NCBI GenBank assembly: GCA_029582265.1
Contig: CM055828.1
Coordinates: forward strand, 12,993,777-13,057,776
DNA: 64,000 bases
Reading direction: 5' to 3'
Source: Zoroaster sp. YZ-2022
Lineage: Eukaryota; Echinodermata; Asteroidea; Forcipulatida; Zoroasteridae
Shown here: piece after piece, positions 11,863 to 21,180 of the stretch
Numbering within the stretch: the stretch's first letter is position 1
How the letters are laid out: each line of letters begins with the position of its first letter
Made by a program: the position numbers and the translations under genes
Notes under the pieces: generated by a model
What the model was told of the DNA's origin: nothing
The model's database searches: none
What the model saw: only the letters and a program-made list of their open reading frames with translations

Positions 11863-12335
11863 TGTAGCGAAAACGATCACTGATGGCGCTGTTTAGCGCG
11901 CGTAATGTTAATTAGGTCAATGTTACAAAGTGTGCGCATGTGTGCCTGGGGATCCAGGGACTACGCGCGCGCACTGTTTAATGTTATATACTGTAATTTT
12001 GTAATTGTGCAGGTGTTCCCGCCGAACAAGTTTAGGGTTAGTTCTGACTTCGACAGCAAACAGTGATCATCATCTACATTACTAACGATAAGTTCAATAG
12101 TTATAACTCCATCATTTCGGCGGGAACAACTGGTAATGATGTAAGTTGATTATTAAAAATGGATATGCAGTTATTTTCTTGAAACAAAAGAGAATCAGCT
12201 AGTTCCAGTTAAACCTTAAATCCTTGGTGTACGTTTGATTTATTTATTGGTGTCTGTCCGTTTCCGTTAACTGTTTTAAGCCAGATTTCAAGCCCGTACA
12301 TAAAAAGTCCTTAGACCGCGACGGCGCGCGTTACA
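11863..12335 (+). repeat. 5' long terminal repeat (473 bp)
   Basis: The LTR starts TGTAGCG and ends GCGCGTTACA, i.e. TG...CA. Its last 328 bp (12008-12335) align without indels to 15583-15910 with roughly nine mismatches by eye, about 97% identity. It contains the inverted words GTTCCCGCCGAA and TTTCGGCGGGAAC. Confidence 0.88.
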
Positions 12336-12336
12336 T

Positions 12337-12355
12337 TGGTGGCAGCGTTGTGGAT
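12337..12355 (+). promoter_or_regulatory. Primer-binding site complementary to tRNA-Leu 3' end
   Basis: TGGTGGCAGCG starts one base after the LTR. It is the complement of the CCA-tailed end CGCTGCCACCA found on metazoan tRNA-Leu (UAG/AAG type, recalled from memory), with looser matching after that. Confidence 0.7.
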
Positions 12356-12407
12356 TGAGCTTTGGCTAAATCAGTTAATTTGCATTGAATTTGGGGATAA
12401 TTCTTAC

Positions 12408-12780
12408 CGAGCCATGATGAAGTTATCAACCGGGGAGAAAGCGACGCAAGACGGCAGTGGTGTTTACCGAGCCGTGGTGAAGTTCTGAACCGGGGAATAA
12501 ACGACCAAGTAACGGCAGTGGTGTTTACCGGGCCGTGGGAAGTTCTCAACCGGACAGAAAGCGACGCAGAACGGCAGCGGTGTTACTGAGCCGTGGTGAA
12601 GTTCTCAACCAGGGGAATAAACGACCAAGTAACGGCAGTGGTGTAAACCGAGCCATGGTGAAGTTCTCAACCGGGGAGAAAGCAACGCAGAACGGCAGAG
12701 GTGTTTACCGAGCCGTGGTGAAGTTCTCAACCGGGGAATAAACGACGTAGAACGGCATTGGTGTAAACCGAGCTGTGGTC
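12408..12780 (+). repeat. Tandem repeat of about 60 bp, six or more copies, in the Gypsy leader
   Basis: Units contain ACCGAGCCGTGGTGAAGTTC, CAACCGGGGA and GCGACGCAGAACGGCAG, with variants in each copy. The array lies between the primer-binding site and the gag-like frames. Short frames across it are periodic translations of the repeat. Confidence 0.85.
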
Positions 12781-12805
12781 CTTAACCCATGATTATAGAC
12801 TAAGT

Positions 12806-12882
12806 CAGATTCATCCGCCACCCGATACATCCGCCCGGATTCATCCACCCGGATTCATCCGCCCGGATTCATCCGCCTGTGC
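12806..12882 (+). repeat. 15-bp tandem repeat (ATTCATCCGCCCGG type)
   Basis: Five imperfect units of ATTCATCCGCCCGG follow each other directly downstream of the 60-bp repeats and upstream of the gag-like frames. Confidence 0.8.
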
Positions 12883-12958
12883 AGAGAAATATAGTTCTTA
12901 AATTAGTTAGCCTATGTACAGTGAATAATAATTAGGGTTAATTGGCAGTTAGTTTACA

Positions 12959-13559
12959 ATGGAGGGACAAGGCACAAGGCTAGATTTGTTTAATGTTCTC
13001 AAGAGGGAGTATAGAAGGGTGAGCCAGGAAATAGAAAACTTGTCACGGAGTCTGAGTTTAGAACATGGCTTCTCAACACCGTAAAGGCATTCAAGGCAAT
13101 ACCATAATAAACGGAGGGCAGGTAGATACTGGGATTCTAACAGGCGTAACTGGTTCCCCTGATAATCCATTGGTTTCTGTAACGGAGAAAGGCGACATCC
13201 ACCGTATAGATGACAAACAACGTGGGTACACAGAAACAAGTTGTGGTGAGGCATTGGCACCTAAGATAATCAGGAATGGGTCAACTAGTTGGTGGGACTC
13301 GGGGATAGGAAAGGATATTCCCAGACAGAGGGACCAGGAGATATCTAGGGGACTAGACACTGCCCGTCGTACGTTTTGGTCCGAGGCCGAACAGACTAGG
13401 GATTTTCTGAAAATGAATGAAGACATTCATACTGTCCCACTACCTAGCCAAAATGTTTCATCAGAACCGTTAATGGGAGAAAATATGGTGGGTAATAATC
13501 GTGGGGAATATTCCTTCTGGCCAGACTCAGAATTGCTTAACCCAGAGGTCAAAAAGTGA
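12959..13559 (+). pseudogene. Gag-like region of the Gypsy element, broken
   Basis: A 41-codon frame starts at the ATG at 12959 (MEGQGTRLDLFNVLKREYRR) and stops at 13082. A second frame from 13065 to 13559 (164 codons, starting MASQHRKGIQGNT) overlaps it. Position after the leader and before protease and RT argues for gag, but I see no CCHC zinc knuckle, so part of gag/nucleocapsid appears to be lost. Assigned mainly by context. Confidence 0.5.
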
Positions 13560-13629
13560 CAAGGAGTTGGTGATAAACACTGATATAAAGGTTCTACTAG
13601 CAGACAACAAGGCCTTGACTGTCGCTGGA

Positions 13630-14257
13630 AGCTGAATTGCAGCTTGCTGGGGTGAATGTTCGACACCGATTTATTGTTTCTTCGATAGGCAATGATGTTT
13701 TTGCTTGGACTAGACTTCTTACGGAATGATCGAGCAGTGTGTGATAGACGTCACAAATAAATGTCTGGAATGGGGAGGTTGTGTGCTGCCTCTGTGGGAG
13801 ACAGCGGAGAGACAGCAGTGCTGTCGCGTTACGGTCACCGAAACGGTGGTGATCCCTCCTTGGACAGAAATGCTTATTGAAGGAAGTCTGGAAGGTGGTG
13901 ATATGGTTGTACCGTGTGGGTTGGTTGAACCCACAGCCTCTATGGTGGAGAAAAACAATGTCATGGTAGCACCTTCGATAGTCAGAACTGGTATCGGTGT
14001 AGTGCCCATACGCCTCTATGAACCCGGGAGAAAATACAGTAACCCTTCATCAAGGAACGACAGCAGCCATGTTCTATGCGGTAAATGCTATCGGCCCCGA
14101 GATTGCTGTGACCAATGACAATAGTGATGTTGAGACAAAGTGTGTCAGAACAACATTTCAAACGAACGGCTTTGATAAGAAAGACGTCATTGTGCCCAGC
14201 CATCTAGAAGATCTCTACAAAAGGTCATCGAGACAACTTACCGACCAGGAAAGTTAA
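13630..14257 (+). pseudogene. Protease/linker remnant of Gypsy pol
   Basis: Near 13640-13720 two frames together carry motifs like AGVNVRHRF and a DFL-type end, typical of the retropepsin C-terminal half. The N-terminal half with the catalytic D-S/T-G is missing. The linker then runs in two frames (13726-14118 and 14018-14257), indicating at least two frameshifts before the RT domain. Confidence 0.55.
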
Positions 14258-14411
14258 AAGAATTGCTCATAAGATACCAGAGCCAGTATTCTGCAAAGGA
14301 TTGGATGCACTGAGATGGTCAAACATCGGATTGAGACGGGGAATTCAGTTCCCATAAAACAGCGGCCCAGACGGTTGCCACTGCATCAGAGAAGAGTCGC
14401 CGAGGCCGAGA

Positions 14412-15610
14412 TTGACTCAATTAATGCTTAAAAGAGGCATCATCAAACCTGCTACTGGTCCATGGGCATCACCAATCGTCCTAGTGCAGAAAAAGGATGG
14501 AAAAGTGCGTTTTTGCGTAGATTACCGACGGTTAAACGCAGTTACACAGAAGGACGCGTATCCTATAGCCCGCATAGATGATACGATTGACACACTATCC
14601 GGGTCCCAATTTTTCACAACTTTGGACCTCGCATCAGGGTATTGGCAGGTCCCAATGGATGATGGCGATAAGGAGAAAACAGCATTTTCTACGCCAAGCG
14701 GGTTCTATCAGTATGAGGTCATGCCCTTTGGGCTGTGCAATGCGCCATCGACATTTGAGCGCCTCATGGATCGCATATTGTGAGGGTTACAATGGCAAGT
14801 GTGTCTGGTGTATCTGGATGACGTCATTGTGTACAGTAGCACTTTCGATGAGCACATACAGCGTCTAGACCTTATTTTATGTCGGATAAAAGAATCTGGT
14901 CTCAAACTGCAACCCAAGAAATGTCATATGCTACAGAAAGAAGTGGCATACCTTGGACATATCGCTTCCGCAGAGGGGGTGAAAACGGAACCCGCGAAGA
15001 TCCAGCAAGTGCAGAACTGGCCCAGTCCCACATCAGTCCGTGATGTGCGTAGCTTTCTGGGATTGGCCTCTTACTACAGGAGAGGTGTGTTCCAGGTTTT
15101 GCTAGATTAGCAAAGCCGTTGCATAAGCTCACGGAGGCTGGCAGGCCATTTCGATGGACAGAGGAGAGTCAGCAGGCTTTCGACGAGTTGAAATCACGAT
15201 TAGTTTCATCACCAATCTTAGCTTATCCTTCACCAACTTCAATGTTCATAATAGATACAGACGCATGTGATTTCGGAATTGGAGCTGTATTGTCCCAACA
15301 ACAGAATGGTGAGGAAAGAGTTATAGCATACGCAAGTAGAGCCTTATCGAAGGCCGAAAGAAATTATTGTGTGACCAGAAAAGAGATGCTGGCGGTGGTG
15401 TACTTTGTAAAGTATTTCCGTCCATATTTTTATGGACAACGGTTCCTGTTGAGGACAGATCGTAGTGCTCTGAGATGGTTGTTTAACTTTAAGGAACCGG
15501 TTGGCCAGGTGGCGAGGTGGCTGCAGCTCCTGGCAGAGTATAGCTTCAGCATACAACACCGTCTAGGCCGTCAGCACAATAATGCAGGTGTTCCCGCCGA
15601 ACAATTTTAG
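14412..15610 (+). pseudogene. Gypsy pol: reverse transcriptase and RNase H, frameshifted
   Basis: The RT N-terminal half (14412-14783) has SPIVLVQKKDGKVRFCVDYR, FFTTLDLASGYWQV and MPFGLCNAPSTFERLMDRIL, then meets a stop. The rest resumes in another frame near 14799 with the catalytic box VYLDDVIVYSS and YLGHIASAEGVKTEPAKI, and breaks again near 15110. RNase H (15119-15610) shows DTDACDFGIGAVLSQ, then TRKEMLAVVYFVKYFRPY and TDRSALRWL. The RNase H frame ends at QHNNA, exactly where the sequence jumps into the LTR. Downstream integrase (HHCC, DDE) is entirely absent. Confidence 0.9.
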
Positions 15611-15910
15611 GGTTAGTTCTGACTTCGACAGCAAACAGTGATCATCATCTACATTACTAACAATAAGTTCAATAGTTATAACTCCATCATTTCGGCGGGA
15701 ACAACTGGTAATGATGTAAGTTGATAATTATAAATGGATATGCAGTTATTTTCTTGAAACAAAAGAGAATCAGCTAGTTCCAGTTAAACCTTAAATCCTT
15801 GGTGTCCGTTTGATTTATTTATTGGTGTCTGTCCGTTTCCGTTAACTGTTTTAAGCCAGATTTCAAGCCCGTACATTAAAAGTCCTTAGACCGCGACGAT
15901 GCGCGTTACA
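15583..15910 (+). repeat. Partial 3' LTR (328 bp)
   Basis: Matches 12008-12335 without gaps and ends in the same GCGTTACA. The first 145 bp of the LTR are missing. The junction sits at AATGCAGG, shared by the RNase H end and the LTR (AATTGTGCAGG), suggesting deletion at a short microhomology. Confidence 0.88.
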
Positions 15911-15949
15911 ATATATATCGTTTGTAAATTATAGAAAGAACTAGAAACA

Positions 15950-16115
15950 CTTGGCATCTTCTTACCATCTGTCATCATGACATCACACTCCAATTGACAC
16001 TTCAGCACTCCACTGCATCTTCTTACCATCTAGCATCATGACAGCATGCTCCAAGGCACTTCAACACTCCTCGGCGTCTTTTAACCATTTCATGACACTC
16101 CAAGACACCCCTCAT
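15950..16115. repeat. Imperfect tandem repeat of about 63 bp, three copies
   Basis: The phrase CATCTTCTTACCATCT followed by ATCATGACA and CACTCCAA repeats three times with changes. It immediately follows the Gypsy 3' LTR and may be the original target sequence. Confidence 0.65.
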
Positions 16116-16379
16116 CTGTAGAAAAGCTCCATCTGGGAAAATTGTCAATCCCAGATGCCACCACTATCAAGAAATTACTCAAGAAAGAACTATTTAGAGT
16201 TAAACAATTTGTTTTGTTTGTTCCTTTGTGCAATGACACAACAATTTGTGCAAAGGATAAAAGTTATTAAACATACACATTCAATGAAGTTCTTAATTTC
16301 GCAAATGTTGCTGCTGTGGAGTTTTGTAAACTTGAATAAAAACATTTATAAAAGCATAAACAGCCTTCTTTTCCATTAA

Positions 16380-16683
16380 CCTTCCTACTACTGCAAGGGT
16401 CAAAATCAGTCAAAATTTTGATGTACATGTACTTGACAAGGTATATCTAGTGCACTTAAAAGTCGAACACTGCCAAACCCTGCGTAAGTACATTTACAGG
16501 TCAAAATGAGTCGACAGTTTTTGACTGGTAAAAGCATTGTCTGGCATTGTTCAGGGTGGTCAAAATAACAGTAAAAACCAGTCAAAAATGCCCCTGTGTG
16601 CACATTTGGGTCAACAGTCAAAACAGGCAGTTGACTGGTTTTGACCTCTGTATCAATTTCCCACTGCAGCAACAGTAGGAGGG
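16380..16683. mobile_element. TTAA-flanked MITE, family A copy 1 (piggyBac-like)
   Basis: The element is bounded by TTAA at 16376-16379 and 16684-16687. Ends are CCTTCCTACTACTGC and (inverted) CCCTCCTACTGTTGC. The interior has words such as TTTTGACTGGT and ACCAGTCAAAA in both directions. It is about 304 bp without coding capacity; related copies lie at 29.30 and 55.16 kb. Confidence 0.75.
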
Positions 16684-16869
16684 TTAAAATGCATAGGTAA
16701 ACATGTACACATGTATTTTGGTACAAACACAACATAGTTTCTAGAGGATTTGAATTGGAATATTATTTAAACATCATCTATAACTGGTATGCCAATTCCC
16801 TTTGAATATAACAAATATTACTTATTTCACTTAGATCCAGTACAGATAACTATTTATTGCCAATATTTG

Positions 16870-17085
16870 AACCAAATTTGTCATAGCAAGAGAGATTTGG
16901 CGTGGCAACAGAGATTTGACGTGGCAAGAGAGATTTAGCATGGCAAGAGAGGTTTGTGGCAGCAAGGGAGATTTGGCGTGGCAAGGGAGATTTGGCGTGG
17001 CAAAGGAGATTTGGCGTGGCAAGATTTGGCGTGACAAGATTTGGCGTGGCAAGATTTGGCGTGGCAAGATTTGGCGAGATCCCTA
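16870..17085 (+). repeat. Minisatellite, GGCAAGA...TTTGGCGT units
   Basis: Units of about 15-22 bp of the form GAGATTTGGCGTGGCAAGA repeat around ten times, shortening to a 15-bp period at the right end. Overlapping short frames here are translations of the repeat. A related but longer-unit array occurs at 20.6-21.2 kb in the same orientation. Confidence 0.85.
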
Positions 17086-17404
17086 CAACTGGGTGTACTA
17101 AATGCCAACATAGGCTCCTCTTGAATGACACGAGCAGGACATGTACAAGATGTTGTATAAACAGGAGAGAGAGGGGTGATAGGACCTGGGCAGAGACTTG
17201 ACCTTCTTGATGGCTAGAAGAACAACTTACATGCTGTGACCTGTGGACACGTGGTGTTTCTGTAGTTCCTGTAAATGGTAAGTAGGAGTCATTATCAGGC
17301 AAAGTCTGAAAGTCTGTCTGCATGTTATGCCAGATTTTCAGTGCCGGGGAAGGCAACTGATAGAGTGAAGCTCTTGGTGTTTGTCTGCAGCTTCAACACA
17401 GGGA

Positions 17405-17906
17405 TCAGTGGTTCAACCGTTGCCTTACTATCAACATCCAGAGATGGGTATCTCTAAATGAGTCTTTGAAGGTGACTCGGATGATTCTGTGGAAGGAATT
17501 CATGGGAAAGGCGGCACTGAGGACGTCTTCATCACCAGTCCAGATGAAGAAGATATCATCGATGTACCACCACCAGCCCAAGGCCCATGGAGCAGAGGTC
17601 AACATGCATCCTACTAGTTTACTCCTAAAGAGAACGGCAAAAGATGGTGTCCTCACTGCCCAACTGACCTGGATGTTAAGACCATATAGATTGAGTGAAG
17701 TGAAGACACTTGATCCACATCTTCTCTCTGCTGAGATGGTCAAGCTCTCTACAGTTCTCTGGTGACCCATAGCCCTGCATAATCATGCCAGAAATAGAGT
17801 AGAGGGACACACAGAAGTGGTGGTCAACAGGTGTGTCTAGCTTACGGGTACTGACTGTGGATCTGTGGCCACAAAACCCTCTTTTGAGGGGGTTTTGTCT
17901 CACCAA
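17405..17906 (-). pseudogene. Penelope-like fragments: GIY-YIG-type nuclease followed by RT motif
   Basis: On the - strand 17906-17676 resembles the C-terminal nuclease (GHRSTVSTRKLDTPVDHHF, then REKMWIKCLHFTQS). This is followed by 17640-17405 with the RT box WWWYIDDIFFIWTGDED and MNSFHRIIRVTFKDSF. In intact Penelope elements RT precedes the nuclease, so a nuclease-then-RT order implies the junction of two tandem copies. Frameshifts separate the pieces. Confidence 0.65.
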
Positions 17907-18596
17907 TGTTCAGTACCACACAGACCCTGCAGGATATGAGATAGATGGAATTGGTGATGATAAAGATAATGTGGCCTTTGGTCTTATATACAGCTACATG
18001 TATGGTGACATTACTTTTGAAGGAATCTGACTCCTTGACATGTCCTCAACAAGCAATGCAACGGGAAGTACACCTGAAAGTACCCCATTGAATATGAGGA
18101 TGAACAGTATCATGAATAGAGGGACCTCAGTCCAAACAATGAATTCCCTTACGCTGGGTGAATGTCTAAATGCCAACATATAGGCTCCCCTGAAATGGCA
18201 TGATGAAGGCAATCTAAAGTAAGCAGGATATGATGGTTTTACAGTACTATAGTTATTTCATGTATGGGAAGAAGAGAGAGATGTGATAAGTGGCAATAAG
18301 GGGAACTTTCCAATTGGTACAATCTTGACGTCTGGGCTTCTCAGCAAAAACAAAGGCCCTGGGCAGAGACTTGACCTTCTTGATGACGAGACGAACAGCT
18401 TACGAGCTCTGCCCTCTGGACATAAGGTGTTTCTTTAGTTCCTGTGAATGATGAACAAAGTAGGGGTCAATAGAACATACCCAGTGAAATCTGAGGGTCT
18501 GGCTGTACATTATACCAATTTTGCAATGCCGGGGTAGGCAACTGTTGGAGTGAAACTATTGGTGTTTGTCTGTGGGTTCAACATAGCTACCAGTGG

Positions 18597-18830
18597 TTAA
18601 GCCATTGTATTCCTTTCACACAGTAACATCCATAAAACAGGTCTCTGTGAATGGGTGCTCGATTGACGATTCTGTGGAAGGAATTCATGTGGATTTACAA
18701 TGAAGGCAATCGAGCCTCTGTTCATCACTGATTTAGATGAGGAAGGCATCAACGATATAGCGCCACTCAACTCGAGGTTCGACATGGAACTTAGGCAAAC
18801 ATGCATTCTTCTAGCTAACTCCAAAGAGAA
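18597..18830 (-). pseudogene. Penelope-like RT remnant
   Basis: The strand complementary to 18597-18830 is the mirror counterpart of the RT fragment at 18885-19070: both share nucleotide motifs around GGAAGGAATTC and GTCTCTGTG...GGGT. The YIDD-like core is damaged. Confidence 0.5.
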
Positions 18831-18884
18831 AACACCATTGATGGCATCTTCAATAGGTTTTCACTTAGAAGTTATGCACTAAAA

Positions 18885-19070
18885 GAACACATGTTGATGC
18901 CATATGCCTCAGTTCTATGGAGCCTTGGGTCTAGCAGGGCTATATTGATGATGTCTCCTTCATCTGTACCAATGATGAAAAGAGCTTCATTGCCTACAAA
19001 GACCACATTAAATTCCTTCCACATAATCATCAACTGAGTACCCATCCACAGAGACCCATTTTTCAAATGT
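18885..19070 (+). pseudogene. Penelope-like RT remnant (YIDD)
   Basis: The + strand encodes GYIDDVSFICTNDEKSF followed by KDHIKFLPHNHQLS, matching the active-site region of the RT fragment at 17.55 kb. A stop lies just upstream. It marks the beginning of the right half of the inverted array. Confidence 0.6.
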
Positions 19071-19689
19071 TACTGCGCATAAGGAAGACAACAGCCGAAC
19101 CACTGATCTCTATGTTAAACTCACAGTCAAACCCCAATAGCTTCCCTCCTCCAGTTGTCATCCCCGACACTGCAAAACCAGCATAACATACAGTCAGGCC
19201 CCCAGATTTCACCAGATATCTTCCAATGACTCCGACTTTGAACACCATTCACAGGAATTAAAGAAATACCTTATGTCCAGAGAGGTCACAACTCGCAAGT
19301 AGTTTGTCTGGCTATCAAGAAGGTCAATTGTCTGTCCAAGGTCTCAGTTTTTGCTGAGAAGTCCGAACATCATGACAGGCCAACAAGAAAGATCCCCTCA
19401 TTGTCATTTATCACCCCTCTTTCTCCGTCCTGTACATAAAATAACTAGTACTTACCACCATATTCTGCTCACTAAAGATCGTCTTTCACATGCCATTCCA
19501 GAAAAGCCAATGTTGACATTTAGACATCCATCCAGTGAAGGGATCTCATCGTTCAAGCTGAGATCCCCCTATTCCTGACACTGTTAGTCCTCACATCCAA
19601 CAGAGTACTTTTAGGTATATTTCCTGGTGCACTACTTGTTGAGAACATGTCCAGGAGTGGGATTCCTTCAAAAGCTATGCCATCAGAGC

Positions 19690-20020
19690 CATATACATGA
19701 CCAAAGGTCATATCACCTGTACCACCACCAATCTCATCCGTCTCATGTCTTACAAGGTCTGTGGTGTACCGTGCATTGGTGAGACAAAGACCACCCTCAA
19801 AAGACAGTTTCATGACCAAAGGTCCACGGTCAACGTCCGTAAATCAGACACGCCTGTAGGCCATCACTTCGGTCTGCCTAACCACTCGATTCCTGACATG
19901 ATTCTACAGGGTATTGAGCCACCAGGAACAACAGAGAGCCTGTCCATGTCAGTAGAAAGAAGATGTATTGATCAAATGGCCTCACTCCATTCAACCCATG
20001 GCCTGAACATCCGGTCATAA
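19690..20020 (+). pseudogene. Penelope-like GIY-YIG-type nuclease domain fragment
   Basis: A 107-codon frame (19697-20020) shows YKVCGVPCIGETKTTLKRQF, then DQRSTVNVRKSDTPVGHHFG, NHSIPDMILQGIE and SVERRCIDQM. This fits the C-terminal nuclease of Penelope-like elements (IGET core, then H and HHF motifs). It is the best-preserved piece of the array, but the tyrosine before IGET is replaced by cysteine and no RT is joined in frame. Confidence 0.7.
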
Positions 20021-20039
20021 TGGGTCAGTACAGGGCAGC

Positions 20040-20260
20040 ATCGATTGCTCGTCTCTTTAGAGCAACTAGTGGTGCATGTTGCCTCTAGCTCCATGTCCGC
20101 CAAGGGTCTGGTGGTTTGATACATCGATGTCTTCTCCATTTGGACCAGCAATGAAGAGAGCTTCAGTACCTCCCTTCCAATGAATTCCTTTCACAGAACC
20201 AACCAAGTCTGAGTACTCATCCAGAGAGACCATGTTCTCTGGATGTTGCTGTTCGTAAGA
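20040..20260 (+). pseudogene. Second Penelope-like RT remnant downstream of the nuclease
   Basis: The + strand gives YIDVFSIWTSNEESF and LPMNSFHRTNQV, a decayed version of the YIDD region, directly after the nuclease fragment. This mirrors the left half, where RT also follows the nuclease. Confidence 0.55.
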
Positions 20261-20589
20261 CAACAGATCACCAAAGATCTCTAATGTTAAACCCACAGCC
20301 AAACATCAAACGCCTTATTCCAGCAGTTGTCATCTCCGACACCTCAAACCAGCATAGCATTACAGCCAGGCCATCAGATTATTGCCGGATATGTTCCAAT
20401 GACTCTAACCACCATCCACAGGAACTTGTGTCCAGAGGCACACAAACTTGCAAGTCGTTTACTAGCCAACAATTAGGTCGAGCCTCTGCCATCATCCCTC
20501 TCTTCCCCTACCTGCTCAAATGACAATTAAGAGCAGCCAATGTTGGCATAAAGTACACCCAGTCACCCCAACCACCCACCCCCAGGATC

Positions 20590-21180
20590 TCATATTGTTG
20601 GCAAGATTTGTTTGGCAAGAAAATTTGGCTTGAAAGACGTTTGGGTGGCAAGACACTTGGATACTGGCAAGAGATTTGGCAAGAGGGTTTGGCAAGATAT
20701 TTGGCTCAGAAAGACTTATGAACTGGCAAGAGATTTGGCTTGGCAAGAGATTTGGTTCAACACAGAAATAAATTGTTGTTAAAATGTATATAAAGGAACT
20801 CAAATTGTTTGGCAAGAAAATTTGGCTTCCAAGACACTTGGTCTGGCAATGTTTGGGTAGCAAGACATTTGGACTGGCAAGAGATTTGGCAAGAGGGTTT
20901 GGATAGATATTCGGTTCAGAAAGACTTGTGAACTGGCAAGAGATTTGGCTTGGCAAGGGATTTGGCTCAACCCAGAAATAAATTGATGTTAAAATGTATA
21001 AAAGTATCTCATTGTTTGGCAAGGTTTGTTTGGCAAGAAGATTTGGCTTGCAAGACACTTGGACTTCCTGGCAAGAAGGTTTGGGTGGCAAGATATTCAG
21101 CTCAGAAAGACTTGTGAACTGGCAAGAAATTTGGCTTGGCAAGGGATTTGGGCTAACCCAGAAATAAATTGTTGTTAAAA
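20590..21180 (+). repeat. Minisatellite with a higher-order unit of about 190-210 bp
   Basis: Short GGCAAGA...TTTGG units are organised into three larger repeats, each ending CAGAAATAAATTG(T/A)TGTTAAAA, which starts at 20763, 20973 and 21159. The 241-codon frame on the - strand here (ending 20516) is a translation of the repeat (SQISCQFTSLSEPN...), not a gene. Confidence 0.85.

Larger units (their letters stand above)
11863..15910 (+). mobile_element. Degenerate, internally deleted Ty3/Gypsy LTR retrotransposon
   Basis: The order is 5' LTR, tRNA-Leu primer-binding site, tandem-repeat leader, gag-like frames, protease/linker remnants, reverse transcriptase, RNase H, then directly a partial 3' LTR. 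Integrase, polypurine tract and the first part of the 3' LTR are absent. Frames are interrupted by stops and frameshifts, so the copy cannot make a full polyprotein. The bases flanking the two ends (GATAG on the left, ATATA on the right) do not form a clear target-site duplication. Confidence 0.9.
17087..20565. mobile_element. Head-to-head array of decayed Penelope-like element copies
   Basis: The block has approximate mirror symmetry around 18885. The left half is coded on the - strand and the right half on the + strand. End motifs related to CTGGGTGTACTAAATGCCAA occur at about 17090 and 18158 (+) and inverted at about 19510 and 20540. The motif TTGACCTTCTTGATG...GTTCCTGT occurs at about 17200 and 18370 (+) and inverted at about 19260 and 20420. 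Protein fragments within are RT pieces with YIDD and GIY-YIG-type nuclease pieces, the combination known from Penelope-like elements. All copies carry stops and frameshifts. Confidence 0.7.
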
